The notes under the pieces are model-generated. The model saw nothing but the letters and a program-made list of their open reading frames with translations, was not told the DNA's origin and did no database searches. DNA of 43,015 nucleotides from an uncultured Pelagibacteraceae bacterium (GTDB lineage Bacteria > Pseudomonadota > Alphaproteobacteria > Pelagibacterales > Pelagibacteraceae): NCBI GenBank assembly GCA_902589705.1, contig CACITX010000006.1, positions 1 through 43,015 of the forward strand, in the 5' to 3' direction. Shown in pieces: positions 9,033 through 18,065 of this stretch. How positions within the stretch are numbered: the stretch's first letter is position 1; each line of letters opens with the position of its first letter. Made by a program: the position numbers and the translations under genes.

Positions 9033-11900
9033 ATGATAGACGATAATTCAAAAGAATTTATTAGAAGACACATTGGCCCATCTGAAAAAGACCAAGCAAA
9101 AATGTTGGCTACTGTAGGATATAAATCATTAAATGATTTAATGGTTGGCACTGTGCCAGAAAAAATTTTGCTTAAAGATGAACTTAAAATCAATGAGCCT
9201 ATGTCTGAAAATGATGCTTTGAAAAAATTAAAATCTATTTCAAAAAAAAATAAAATTTTTAGAAATTTCATTGGAATGGGATATTACAACTCAATAACTC
9301 CTAACGTAATTTTAAGAAACATATTAGAAAATCCAGGGTGGTACACATCTTACACCCCTTACCAGCCTGAAGTAGCTCAAGGAAGACTTGAAATGTTATT
9401 GAACTTTCAGCAACTAATTATTGATCTTACTGGCATGGATATAGCTAATGCATCTTTGTTAGATGAAGCAACAGCAGCAGCAGAAGCAGTTGGTTTGTCA
9501 CAAAGATTAGATAAAACTAACTCAAAAAAAGTATTTATTTCTAATAATTGCAATCCTCAAACGATTGACCTAATTAAAACTAGAACTGAACCTTTTGGTT
9601 TAGACTTAATTATTGGTGATGAAAAAAATGAATTACCTAAAATTAAAGAGGATATTATTTGTGGAGTGCTATCTTACCCAGGAACTTTGGGAGATATTAC
9701 TGATCCAAGCGAAAGTATCAGTCAAATTCATAAAAAAAAAGGTAAAGCTATTTTAGTTTGCGACCTGTTAGCTTTAGCAAAATTAAAAACTCCTGCAGAA
9801 CTTGGAGCTGACATTGCGGTTGGAAGCGCACAAAGATTTGGTATTCCTATGGGTTATGGAGGACCACATGCAGCTTTTTTTGCAACAAAAGAAGAATTTA
9901 AAAGATCTATGCCAGGAAGAATAATTGGTGTTTCAGTTGATAGGCATGGAAAAAAAGCCTACAGACTTTCTTTACAAACTAGAGAGCAGCACATAAGACG
10001 AGATAAAGCTACAAGTAACATTTGTACCGCTCAAGCATTATTAGCAATAATTTCTGCTGCATTTGCTATTTACCACGGCCCTGAAGGCATTCTTAAAATT
10101 GCTAATAGAACATCAAAACTTGCTAAAATTTTTGGTGATGAAATTAAAAAAGGTGGATATCAAATTTTATCGGATAATTATTTTGATACGGTTACTATTA
10201 AAACTGATAAGAAAACTAACTCTATTTATGAAGCGGCCTTAAAAGAAAATGTTAATTTAAGAAAAGTTGATGATAAATTAATCTCAGTTGCATTTGATGA
10301 AGCAAAAAAACTAAATGATGTTGACGTTTTACTTAAAATTTTTGGAATTTCTAAAAATATTAATCAAGATATAAAAGTTGAACTAAGCAATTTACCTAAT
10401 AATTTATTGAGATCTTCAAAATATCTTACTCATCCAGTTTTTAATAAATATCATTCAGAAACTGAGATGCTTAGGTATCTAAAAAAACTGGAAGATTGTG
10501 ATATAGCACTTAACCGATCTATGATCGCTTTAGGTTCATGTACGATGAAGCTTAATGCAACGGCAGAGTTAATACCAATTACGTGGAAAGAATTTTCACT
10601 GCCCCATCCTTTCGTACCAACTAATCAAATGGAAGGATACAATATACTATTTAATGATTTAATAAATGATTTAAAAGAAATCACAGGTTTTGACGCAGTT
10701 TCTTTGCAACCTAATTCTGGAGCTCAAGGTGAATATGCAGGTTTAATGACGATAAGAAAATTTCATAAAAATAATAATCAAGAAAATAGAAATGTTTGCT
10801 TAATACCAAACTCAGCCCATGGAACAAATCCAGCAAGCGCACAAATGTGTGGCATGAAAGTGATTGTTGTTAATTGTGATGAAGATGGAAATGTTGATAT
10901 TAACGATCTTAAAGATAAAGCAGAAAAATACTCTAAAGATTTAGCTGCCTTAATGGTTACCTATCCTTCAACGCATGGTGTGTTTGAAGAAAAGATCATG
11001 GAAATTTGCGATATAATTCACAAAAAAGGCGGTCAAGTTTACATGGACGGAGCTAATTTAAATGCCTTAGTTGGAGTTGCTAAACCGGGAAAATTTGGTC
11101 CAGATGTTTGTCACATAAATTTACATAAAACATTTTGTATCCCACATGGAGGTGGAGGACCAGGAATGGGTCCGATAGCATGTGCTAAACACTTATCAGA
11201 ATTTTTACCTACTCATGAAATTATAAAAGAGTCTGGTCCAAAAAATGGAATGGGTGCTGTATCCGCAGCTCCTTGGGGTAGCTCAAGTATTCTACCTATA
11301 TCTTGGATGTATATTAAAATGATGGGTGCTGAAGGATTAAAAAAAGCATCTCAAGTTTCAATTTTAAATGCAAATTATATTTCAAAGAAACTATCTAATG
11401 ATTACAAAGTTTTATACACAGGCAAAAATGGTAATGTCGCTCACGAATGTATAATTGATATCAGACCAATAAAAGCTAGTTCAGGAATTTCTGAAGAAGA
11501 CTTAGCTAAAAGACTTATTGATTTTGGTTATCATGCTCCAACAATGTCATGGCCAGTTGCAGGCACAATTATGATCGAGCCCACTGAAAGTGAAAATCTT
11601 GAAGAGATTGATAAGTTTTGTAATGCTTTAATAAAAATTAAAAAAGAAATTAATTTAGTTGAAACATCAAAATTTGATAAAATTGATAATCCATTAAAAA
11701 ATGCTCCCCACACATACGTTGAGCTATCCTCTAACGAATGGAATCATAAATACACAAGGGAAGAAGCAGCTTTTCCAAATGAGTATGTAAAAAATAATAA
11801 ATACTGGGCGCCAGTTGGAAGAGTTGATAATGTTTACGGAGATAGAAATTTAGTATGTTCATGTCCATCAATGGACGAATATAAAGAAGAAGCTGCATAA
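9033..11900 (+). CDS. gcvP: Glycine dehydrogenase (decarboxylating), P protein, single chain
   Basis: This PLP enzyme decarboxylates glycine and loads the aminomethyl group on GcvH. The 955-residue product combines both halves of P protein in one chain, as in most proteobacteria. The N-terminal half has FIRRHIGPSEKDQ (residues 9-21) and IGMGYYN..PNVILRN near residue 80. The C-terminal half has NSAHGTNPASAQM and the PLP lysine in HINLHKTFCIPHGGGGPG. A glycine-rich loop and the LDEATAAAEA segment are also present. The protein ends in a cysteine-containing CSCPSMDEY tail, usual for the family. The next gene starts only 8 bases downstream on the same strand with no visible terminator, so the riboswitch transcript may extend into the fatty-acid-modification cluster. 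Confidence 0.97.
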   Translation: MIDDNSKEFIRRHIGPSEKDQAKMLATVGYKSLNDLMVGTVPEKILLKDELKINEPMSENDALKKLKSISKKNKIFRNFIGMGYYNSITPNVILRNILENPGWYTSYTPYQPEVAQGRLEMLLNFQQLIIDLTGMDIANASLLDEATAAAEAVGLSQRLDKTNSKKVFISNNCNPQTIDLIKTRTEPFGLDLIIGDEKNELPKIKEDIICGVLSYPGTLGDITDPSESISQIHKKKGKAILVCDLLALAKLKTPAELGADIAVGSAQRFGIPMGYGGPHAAFFATKEEFKRSMPGRIIGVSVDRHGKKAYRLSLQTREQHIRRDKATSNICTAQALLAIISAAFAIYHGPEGILKIANRTSKLAKIFGDEIKKGGYQILSDNYFDTVTIKTDKKTNSIYEAALKENVNLRKVDDKLISVAFDEAKKLNDVDVLLKIFGISKNINQDIKVELSNLPNNLLRSSKYLTHPVFNKYHSETEMLRYLKKLEDCDIALNRSMIALGSCTMKLNATAELIPITWKEFSLPHPFVPTNQMEGYNILFNDLINDLKEITGFDAVSLQPNSGAQGEYAGLMTIRKFHKNNNQENRNVCLIPNSAHGTNPASAQMCGMKVIVVNCDEDGNVDINDLKDKAEKYSKDLAALMVTYPSTHGVFEEKIMEICDIIHKKGGQVYMDGANLNALVGVAKPGKFGPDVCHINLHKTFCIPHGGGGPGMGPIACAKHLSEFLPTHEIIKESGPKNGMGAVSAAPWGSSSILPISWMYIKMMGAEGLKKASQVSILNANYISKKLSNDYKVLYTGKNGNVAHECIIDIRPIKASSGISEEDLAKRLIDFGYHAPTMSWPVAGTIMIEPTESENLEEIDKFCNALIKIKKEINLVETSKFDKIDNPLKNAPHTYVELSSNEWNHKYTREEAAFPNEYVKNNKYWAPVGRVDNVYGDRNLVCSCPSMDEYKEEAA

Positions 11901-11908
11901 ATTATTTA

Positions 11909-13135
11909 ATGAAAATTGCAGTCATTGGCTCAGGAATTTCAGGTTTATCTTCAGCATATTTTCTCTCAAAAAAATTCAAAGTTGATTTGTTTGAGCAGGA
12001 CGATCACTTTGGAGGACATTCTTATACTTACGAAATAAAAGAAAATGATAAAACTATACCAGTAGACCTTGGTTTTATTGTTTTTAATAAACTCACGTAT
12101 CCAAATTTAATAAATTTCTTTGAAGAATTAAAAGTTCCATATGAAAAAAGCGATATGTCATTCGCTGTTTCTATCAAAAATTCAAATATAGAATATAGCG
12201 GAACTGGTTTAGGCGGAATTTTTGCTAATAAATTTAATTTATTTAATTTAAACTTTATAAAAATGATTAGAGAAATAATTTCATTTTACAAAGCTGCACC
12301 TACATATCTTAATGATGAAACTAAAGAAGAAACATTAGGTAATTTTTTAAATAAAAAAAAATTATCAAAATATTTTATAGAATATCATATAATACCAATG
12401 GTGGCTGCAATTTGGTCAATGCCATTTGATAAAGCTAAGGAAATGCCGCTAAAATTTTTTTTAGATTTTTTTACAAATCATGGTTTGTTTAAACTAAAAA
12501 ATAGACCTCAATGGTATACTGTTACTAATAGAAGTAGGACATATGTTAAAAAAGTTACTGAGAGAATAAGTGGTGAAATTTTTAAAAATTACAAAGTTAC
12601 TAAAATATCTAGAAGTGATGAGAATGTGAGAATAATGATAGGAAATGAATATTTGGATTACGATCATGCAATATTAGCGTCTCATGCTGATCAAAGCTTG
12701 AATTTGTTAGAAAATCCATCTGAAAAAGAACAAAATATATTAAGCAAATTTAGTTACGTTGAAAACCAAGCTTATTTGCATACAGATAAACAGTTAATGC
12801 CTAAAAGAAAAAGAGCCTGGTCAAGCTGGAACTCAATTTCTGATGGAGAGAAAACTTGTATTACTTACTGGCTAAACAAACTACAAAACTTAAATACTGA
12901 TAAAGATTATTTTTTAACGTTGAATCCGATTCATAAAATTAGCGATGAATTTGTAATTAAGCAAGTTAATTTTACACATCCTTATTTAAATTCAGAAAAT
13001 ACTAAATTGCAAAATGAACTCCAATCCATACAAGGGCACAAAAGAACCTGGTTTTGTGGAAGTTATTTTGGTTACGGTTTTCATGAAGATGGATTAAAAT
13101 CATCTATTGAATTAGTAAATAAATTTAAAACTTGA
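11909..13135 (+). CDS. FAD-dependent amine-oxidase-like protein of the DUF1365/CFA cluster
   Basis: The 408-residue protein starts with a Rossmann motif (GSGISG, residues 7-12) and continues with EQDDHFGGHSYTYE near residue 29 and VDLGFIVFNKLTYPNL near residue 50. These define the amine oxidase/phytoene-desaturase-like flavoproteins that sit beside DUF1365 and CFA-like genes in many proteobacteria. The C-terminal FAD motif is WFCGSYFGYGFHEDGLKSS. In furan fatty acid synthesis of Rhodobacter a flavin-dependent desaturase (UfaD) works with the methyltransferase UfaM. The gene order here makes an equivalent role plausible, but that is inference. The stop overlaps the next start (TGATG), which indicates translational coupling. 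Confidence 0.82.
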   Translation: MKIAVIGSGISGLSSAYFLSKKFKVDLFEQDDHFGGHSYTYEIKENDKTIPVDLGFIVFNKLTYPNLINFFEELKVPYEKSDMSFAVSIKNSNIEYSGTGLGGIFANKFNLFNLNFIKMIREIISFYKAAPTYLNDETKEETLGNFLNKKKLSKYFIEYHIIPMVAAIWSMPFDKAKEMPLKFFLDFFTNHGLFKLKNRPQWYTVTNRSRTYVKKVTERISGEIFKNYKVTKISRSDENVRIMIGNEYLDYDHAILASHADQSLNLLENPSEKEQNILSKFSYVENQAYLHTDKQLMPKRKRAWSSWNSISDGEKTCITYWLNKLQNLNTDKDYFLTLNPIHKISDEFVIKQVNFTHPYLNSENTKLQNELQSIQGHKRTWFCGSYFGYGFHEDGLKSSIELVNKFKT

Positions 13136-13893
13136 TGAATTCTTGTATATATAATGGTGAAGTAAACCACACAAGATTTAAACCTGTTAAACATTTCCTA
13201 AATTACAAAACTTTTTCATTTTTTATTGATCTAGATGAAATCGAACAATTAGATAAATCTATAAGTATTTTTTCTCATAACAAATTTAATATTTTCAGTT
13301 TTTATAATAAAGATCATGGCGATAGAGACGGAAGCTGTCTTAAGGAATGGGTTATATCTAATCTCAAAAAATATAAAATAGAAGGAAATATTTCTAAAAT
13401 TAAAATACTTTGTTACCCTAGAATTTTTGGTTACGTTTTCAATCCACTAAGTATTTTTTACTGTTACGAAAATAATAAATTAAAATCAATATTTTATGAG
13501 GTTAAAAACACATTTAATGAACAACATACATATATTTTTAAAATAAAGGATGGAGAAGAAATAAAACAGAAGTGCAAAAAAAAATTTTATGTATCTCCTT
13601 TTATGGATATGGAAACTTTCTATAATTTTAAATTAATTGACCCAAATCATAGATTATCAGTAATGATTAAACAAACAGATGCAGAAGGAACAGTATTAAC
13701 CGCTACGCAAACTGGTGATAAAAAAAAATTTAATTTAAAACAATTAATGATAAATTTTTTCAGATATCCTTTAATGACGTTCAAAATAATTAGTTCGATA
13801 CATTTTGAAGCATTACTTTTATGGAAAAAGGGAGCAATATATAGAAAAAGAGATAAAAAAGTTTTTAACAATTTAAGTTACGAGGAATATTAA
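13135..13893 (+). CDS. DUF1365 family protein
   Basis: The 252-residue protein begins with the family signature (YNGEVNHTRFKPVKHFLNYKTF, residues 5-26). It contains RIFGYVFNPLSIFYCYE near residue 99 and YVSPFMDMETFYNF near residue 155, both diagnostic of DUF1365. The biochemical role is not established. Members are almost always encoded between an amine-oxidase-like flavoprotein and a CFA-type methyltransferase, as here, which suggests a part in lipid modification. I choose the ATG at 13135, which overlaps the preceding stop, over a TTG three bases earlier. The stop overlaps the next ATG (TAATG). No transmembrane helix is convincing apart from a hydrophobic stretch near residue 205. Confidence 0.88.
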   Translation: MNSCIYNGEVNHTRFKPVKHFLNYKTFSFFIDLDEIEQLDKSISIFSHNKFNIFSFYNKDHGDRDGSCLKEWVISNLKKYKIEGNISKIKILCYPRIFGYVFNPLSIFYCYENNKLKSIFYEVKNTFNEQHTYIFKIKDGEEIKQKCKKKFYVSPFMDMETFYNFKLIDPNHRLSVMIKQTDAEGTVLTATQTGDKKKFNLKQLMINFFRYPLMTFKIISSIHFEALLLWKKGAIYRKRDKKVFNNLSYEEY

Positions 13894-15083
13894 TGAGTTT
13901 ATCAAAAATTTCAGAAAAATTTATTCTTAATAGATTAAAAAAATTAGAAAATGGAAATTTAAAATTAATAAATTACGATGGAAAAGTTTATCATTTTGGT
14001 AATTTAGAGTCCGAGTTATCTGCAGATATTAAGATTAACAATCCTAATTTTTTTACAAATATTATATTAGGTGGGAGTTCTGCGTTTGGAGAGGCTCATA
14101 TGAAAAAAGATTTTTATACCTCCAATCTAACAAATCTCATTGAAATAACAGCTAAAAATGTAAAGCTTGTTTATTCTTTTTCAGGTAGCTTAAAATTACA
14201 GAAACTTAAAAATTTACTTAAGAAGATATTTGCATCAAATACTAAGTCAAAAAGTTTAAAAAATATTTCTAAACATTATGATTTGGGAAATAATTTTTTT
14301 TCCAAATGGTTAGATAAATCACTTACATATTCAAGTGCTATCTACGAGAATCAGAATGAAAGTTTAGAAAAAGCCCAAAGAAACAAGTATCAAAAATTAA
14401 TTGATCTTCTGAAAATAAAAGAAGGAAATAAAGTTTTAGAAATTGGATGTGGTTGGGGAGGGTTTTCAGAATATCTAGCTAAAAATTACAATGTTTCAAT
14501 AGACTGTATAACAATTTCAAAAAAACAATTCGAATTTTCAAAAAACAGAATTGCAGTCTCAGGATTAGATAATAAAGTTAATGTAAAATTTTTAGATTAT
14601 AGAGATGTAAAGGATAAATACGACAAAATCGCATCAATAGAAATGATCGAGGCAGTTGGTGAAAATTACTTAGACAAGTACTTTGGAACTATAAAAAATT
14701 CACTAAAAAGTAATGGAACCGCAGCAATTCAAGGAATTACAATAAACGATAACTTATTTGAGAGATATAGAACAAGTGAAGATTTTATTCAAAAATATAT
14801 ATTTCCTGGTGGTTTTTTACCGTCAGAAAAATTCATGAAACAGTTGATAAAAAAACACAAACTTTCTTTAGATGCAATAAATTCATATTCAGATGATTAT
14901 GCAAAAACATTGAATATTTGGAAAAGCAATTTTTTAAACGCATGGAAAAATATTTCACCACTAGGTTTTGATGATGCTTTTAAGAGAATGTGGGAATTTT
15001 ACTTATCTTATTGTGAAGCTGGGTTTAAGTCAAAAAACATTAACTTGATTCAATTCTCAATGTCGAATAATCAGAACTTATGA
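13893..15083 (+). CDS. CFA-synthase-family SAM methyltransferase, probably UfaM/UfaA-like
   Basis: This 396-residue SAM-dependent enzyme acts on unsaturated acyl chains of phospholipids. The SAM-binding motif is VLEIGCGWGG (181-190), and the family segment HYDLGNNFF (128-136) is present. Other matches are TYSSAIYEN (145-153), MIEAVGENY (251-259) and QKYIFPGGFLPS (300-311). Compared with E. coli cyclopropane synthase, the bicarbonate-binding Cys139 is Ser148 here, and the His266 region reads IQGITI (279-284) with Gln or Gly instead. Glu253 and the DY(A)KTL tyrosine remain. This pattern resembles the methyl-branched/furan fatty acid methyltransferases more than true cyclopropane synthases. It is coupled to its neighbours by overlapping stop and start codons on both sides. 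Confidence 0.85.
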   Translation: MSLSKISEKFILNRLKKLENGNLKLINYDGKVYHFGNLESELSADIKINNPNFFTNIILGGSSAFGEAHMKKDFYTSNLTNLIEITAKNVKLVYSFSGSLKLQKLKNLLKKIFASNTKSKSLKNISKHYDLGNNFFSKWLDKSLTYSSAIYENQNESLEKAQRNKYQKLIDLLKIKEGNKVLEIGCGWGGFSEYLAKNYNVSIDCITISKKQFEFSKNRIAVSGLDNKVNVKFLDYRDVKDKYDKIASIEMIEAVGENYLDKYFGTIKNSLKSNGTAAIQGITINDNLFERYRTSEDFIQKYIFPGGFLPSEKFMKQLIKKHKLSLDAINSYSDDYAKTLNIWKSNFLNAWKNISPLGFDDAFKRMWEFYLSYCEAGFKSKNINLIQFSMSNNQNL

Positions 15084-15604
15084 AAAGATTTTTAAGTATA
15101 ATTTTTTTATTAATTTTAACAGGATGTGCTAATAAAATGAAACCAACAGATTTTAAAGATCAAAAACCACGATTAGTTATTGAAGAATATTTATCAGGGA
15201 ATGTGAAAGCCTGGGGAGTTTTGCAGAATAGATCAGGAAAAGTTACTAGACAATTCAAGGCTGATTTAAGTGGTAAATGGAACGGTTCTGAATTAATTTT
15301 AGATGAAGTTTTTAATTGGGCAGATGGAGAAAAACAAACAAGACAGTGGCAAATAAAAAAAATAGATGAGCACAATTATGAGGGTACTGCTTCAGATGTA
15401 GTGGGAATAGCTAAAGGGTATTCATATGGCCCTGCTTTTAAGTTCGAGTATGTTTTACTTGTTCCTATAAAAGGAAAAAATATCAAAATTACTTTTGATG
15501 ATTGGATCTTTATGCAAGATGAGCGTGTAGCAATAAATAGAGCTACGATGACTAAATTTGGAATAAAGGTTGCAGAATTAACTGTGATGTTCGTCAAAGA
15601 TTAA
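15080..15604 (+). CDS. DUF3833 family lipoprotein
   Basis: The 174-residue protein starts with a lipoprotein signal peptide ending in a lipobox (LTGC, lipidated Cys16). The mature part is DUF3833-like: FKGDLSG-type sequence (FKADLSGKWNG near residue 58), LDEVFNWADGEKQTRQWQI near residue 74, then YEGTASDVVGIAKG and FDDWIFMQD. It is probably anchored to the inner face of the outer membrane or in the periplasmic leaflet. The function is unknown. DUF3833 genes accompany DUF1365 and CFA-type genes in many proteobacteria. The start overlaps the previous stop (ATGA), so it completes a four-gene coupled operon from 11909. Confidence 0.88.
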   Translation: MKRFLSIIFLLILTGCANKMKPTDFKDQKPRLVIEEYLSGNVKAWGVLQNRSGKVTRQFKADLSGKWNGSELILDEVFNWADGEKQTRQWQIKKIDEHNYEGTASDVVGIAKGYSYGPAFKFEYVLLVPIKGKNIKITFDDWIFMQDERVAINRATMTKFGIKVAELTVMFVKD

Positions 15605-15642
15605 TATTTTTGAAAAAAATTTTTTAGAATGGTTTAGATAAT

Positions 15643-16395
15643 TTAACGTTTTACTAACTTATCAACTAAAAATAAATAAACTCTATAAGGCAATATTCTC
15701 AAAAACTTTAGAGCTATTGTTAATTGTTTTGGAAAATGTATCTCAAAACTTCCAGATTTAACTAATCCATTGTAAACTTTATCAGCCGCAAATTCTGGCG
15801 ATCTTAAAAAAGGCATAGGAAATTCATTTTTATCCGTTAGTGGAGTTTTAATAAATCCAGGAGACGTAACAGAAACTCTCACGCCATATTTTTTAAAATC
15901 AAAATAAATGCTCTCTGCAAAATTTGTTAATGCAGCTTTAGATGGACCATATCCGCTCGAGTTAGGTAAACCTCTATAGCCAGCGATAGAGGAAACAATA
16001 GATATATGACCCGCTTTCTTTTCTTTAAAGTATTTTTCTACAGCTTTTACGCAGTTAAGAGTCCCAAAATAGTTAACATCCATAACAAATTTATTTTCCT
16101 CTAAATTGAGCTCTTGTTCTTTCTTAGGATCATATGTTCCACTACATAAAAAACAAATATCTATATCACCTAATTGCTCTCGAATTTGACTAAATGTTGA
16201 TTTGCAATTATCAAATTTAGTAACATCAAGTGGAAAAGAAAAAATATTGTCATTTTTTGCCATTTCATCTAGTAACTCCTTTCTTCTTGCAGACACAGCA
16301 ACTTTCCAACCTTCGCGGGCAAACTTTTCAGCAACTGCTTTCCCTATACCACTGCTAGCACCTGTGACCCAAATTATTTTCTGATTTTCAGTCAT
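15643..16395 (-). CDS. Short-chain dehydrogenase/reductase (SDR)
   Basis: The 250-residue classical SDR has the cofactor motif TGASSGIG (11-18) and the catalytic triad Ser136, Tyr149 and Lys153 (YGPSK). A C-terminal hydrophobic tail (YRVYLFLVDKLV) suggests membrane association. The arginines after the first beta-alpha unit (SARR near residue 35) favour NADP(H). The substrate is unknown. It converges on the lipoprotein gene with a 38-base gap and diverges from the methyltransferase gene at 16443. SDRs of this kind commonly sit in the DUF1365/CFA neighbourhood, so a step in lipid modification is possible. Confidence 0.88.
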   Translation of the reverse strand: MTENQKIIWVTGASSGIGKAVAEKFAREGWKVAVSARRKELLDEMAKNDNIFSFPLDVTKFDNCKSTFSQIREQLGDIDICFLCSGTYDPKKEQELNLEENKFVMDVNYFGTLNCVKAVEKYFKEKKAGHISIVSSIAGYRGLPNSSGYGPSKAALTNFAESIYFDFKKYGVRVSVTSPGFIKTPLTDKNEFPMPFLRSPEFAADKVYNGLVKSGSFEIHFPKQLTIALKFLRILPYRVYLFLVDKLVKR

Positions 16396-16442
16396 AAATT
16401 AGTTATATCTTATTATACTAAATAATTATAAATAATAATTGT

Positions 16443-17102
16443 ATGCCAATAAGAAGAACTTTAAAAAAAAATCAAAAAAAATGGTTGAGACAAAATCCTG
16501 AGCTTAAAATTTTAGACTTAGGTTGTTCAAATGTCAATTTTTGGCCTGAGGCAAACCATTTTGCTGATATTCATGATTATGAAAATGATTTTAAAATAAA
16601 AAATTTAAAATTTACAAAAATTGAGCCTGATAAAAAATTGCCATTTAAAGATAAGGAATTTGATTATGTAGTATGTGCACATGTTATAGAACATGTGAAT
16701 GATCCAATTTTTTTTAAAAAAGAAATAGAAAGAATAGGAAAATCTGGATACATAGAACTTCCAACAAGATTAAATGATAATATGGTTTTCGGATGTGACG
16801 AAGAGATATTTGGTCATAAATGGTGGTTTGAATTTGATGATGATGATAAAAAATTAGTATTTTCAAAAAAAATTAATGCAATTGATCAATTTGTAAGTGT
16901 AGGTTCTATATTTGATCTCACAGAAATTTTCGATGATAGTTTTATTATACAAACTTACTGGAATGAAAGCATTGATATGGTGAAAAAAGATGCATATCAA
17001 TTACAAAAAAAGATTTCTTTCTTATCATTAGTAAAAAAATATTTTAGCAAAAATATTAGAATTCAAATATCTAAATTAAAAAATATTTTTAAATCACCAT
17101 GA
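16443..17102 (+). CDS. Class I SAM-dependent methyltransferase
   Basis: The 219-residue protein has a SAM-binding motif I (LKILDLGCSNVNFW, about residues 22-35) and the post-core motif FDYVVCAHVIEHVNDP near residue 77, typical of Methyltransf_11-type enzymes. The C-terminal third is basic and does not resemble a known target domain. The segment IELPTRLNDNMVFGCDEE with GHKWWFE after it recalls methyltransferases that modify small hydrophilic or glycan-like substrates, but the substrate cannot be named. The stop overlaps the tspO start (ATGA), so the two genes are translationally coupled. Confidence 0.8.
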   Translation: MPIRRTLKKNQKKWLRQNPELKILDLGCSNVNFWPEANHFADIHDYENDFKIKNLKFTKIEPDKKLPFKDKEFDYVVCAHVIEHVNDPIFFKKEIERIGKSGYIELPTRLNDNMVFGCDEEIFGHKWWFEFDDDDKKLVFSKKINAIDQFVSVGSIFDLTEIFDDSFIIQTYWNESIDMVKKDAYQLQKKISFLSLVKKYFSKNIRIQISKLKNIFKSP

Positions 17103-17563
17103 CACGAAACAAGATTTTTTCTCTGTTAATAATATTAGTTGTAACGTTTTTTGTACCGATGATTGGTGGCTATGTTACATCAACGTTTAAAGAACCTTGG
17201 TATTCACAAATAATTTTACCAAGTTTTAATCCACCAAGCTGGGTTTTTGCTCCTGTTTGGTCCATATTATATTTTTTAATGTCATTTGCAATTTGGAAAG
17301 TTTGGATTAATTCTTTTGAAACAAAATTATTAAAAATTTACTTTATTCATTTATTTTTTAATAGTACATGGAGCGTAGTATTTTTTGGTTTTCACTTAAT
17401 TGGTATAGCTCTAATAAATTTAGTAATTATATTAATATTTATCATAATTTTAATGAAAGAGTATTTTTTTAGGGATAAAATGAGTTTTTATTTAATGACA
17501 CCTTATTTAGCTTGGTCAAGCTATGCATTAATTCTAAATAGTTCAATTTTTCTATTAAACTAA
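17099..17563 (+). CDS. tspO: TspO/MBR family tryptophan-rich sensory protein
   Basis: The 154-residue membrane protein has five helices and the TspO signatures. These are KEPWYSQIILPSFNPPSWVFAPVW from about residue 31, LYFLMSFAIWKVW near residue 57 and the LAWSSYALILNSSIF end segment. TspO binds tetrapyrroles and, in Rhodobacter, affects the response of pigment genes to oxygen and light. That background fits a cluster rich in photolyase-like genes, though no direct link is shown. Its stop overlaps the stop of the convergent HPP gene by 4 bases. Confidence 0.93.
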   Translation: MTRNKIFSLLIILVVTFFVPMIGGYVTSTFKEPWYSQIILPSFNPPSWVFAPVWSILYFLMSFAIWKVWINSFETKLLKIYFIHLFFNSTWSVVFFGFHLIGIALINLVIILIFIIILMKEYFFRDKMSFYLMTPYLAWSSYALILNSSIFLLN

Positions 17564-18030
17564 AACCATCTCACTGGATAATTTCTTCTCAGGAGATACC
17601 GATTTATTATTACAGATAAAATAATGATGACTACTGAACCAACAATTACAGGAAAAACAATATAACTCAATGATACGTCAGCGAATAGTGCTATTAACGG
17701 GTTTGCAGCTGCAGGCGGATGTATAATTTTAAAATACATCATTAGTGTTACAGTAGCCCCTACAGATAATCCAAGCGTTAAGTAAGACATTCCTAAAAAT
17801 TCATTAAAAAGAATTCCTATAATGATTGCTAACAAATGACCAAAAAAAACATTTATAGGTTGAGCAAATTCGCTATCATAAAATATCAACACAATTAAAG
17901 TAGACGATCCAAAAGAAAACATTAACCAAAAACCTGTGGATGTTTCGAAGCTGAGGAAAGAGAGAATTCCAATAATAATTGAAGCAAATAATCCTGCGAG
18001 TAAAGGTTCTAATTTTTTTGGTATTTTCAT
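17560..18030 (-). CDS. HPP family membrane protein
   Basis: The 156-residue protein has four to five hydrophobic helices and the eponymous motif HPPAAANPL near residue 103, preceded by a LTLGLSVGATVTLMMYF helix. HPP-family proteins are integral membrane proteins, and plastid and cyanobacterial members have been linked to nitrite transport. Whether this one transports nitrite is unknown, and nothing else in the window handles nitrite. It converges with tspO (4-base overlap of stops) and diverges from the HisN-like gene. Confidence 0.88.
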   Translation of the reverse strand: MKIPKKLEPLLAGLFASIIIGILSFLSFETSTGFWLMFSFGSSTLIVLIFYDSEFAQPINVFFGHLLAIIIGILFNEFLGMSYLTLGLSVGATVTLMMYFKIIHPPAAANPLIALFADVSLSYIVFPVIVGSVVIIILSVIINRYLLRRNYPVRWF

Positions 18031-18065
18031 ATATATTTTTTTTTAAATTAAGTTATATACACATA

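Noticed and set aside
13893-15083. Annotation as a true cyclopropane fatty acid synthase.
   Set aside because: The bicarbonate-binding Cys and His positions are substituted, so only the wider CFA family is claimed.
17979-18065. An N-terminal hydrophobic extension of the HisN-like phosphatase.
   Set aside because: It would overlap the divergent HPP gene by 52 bases and is not a feature of this family. The ATG at 18066 gives a normal length.
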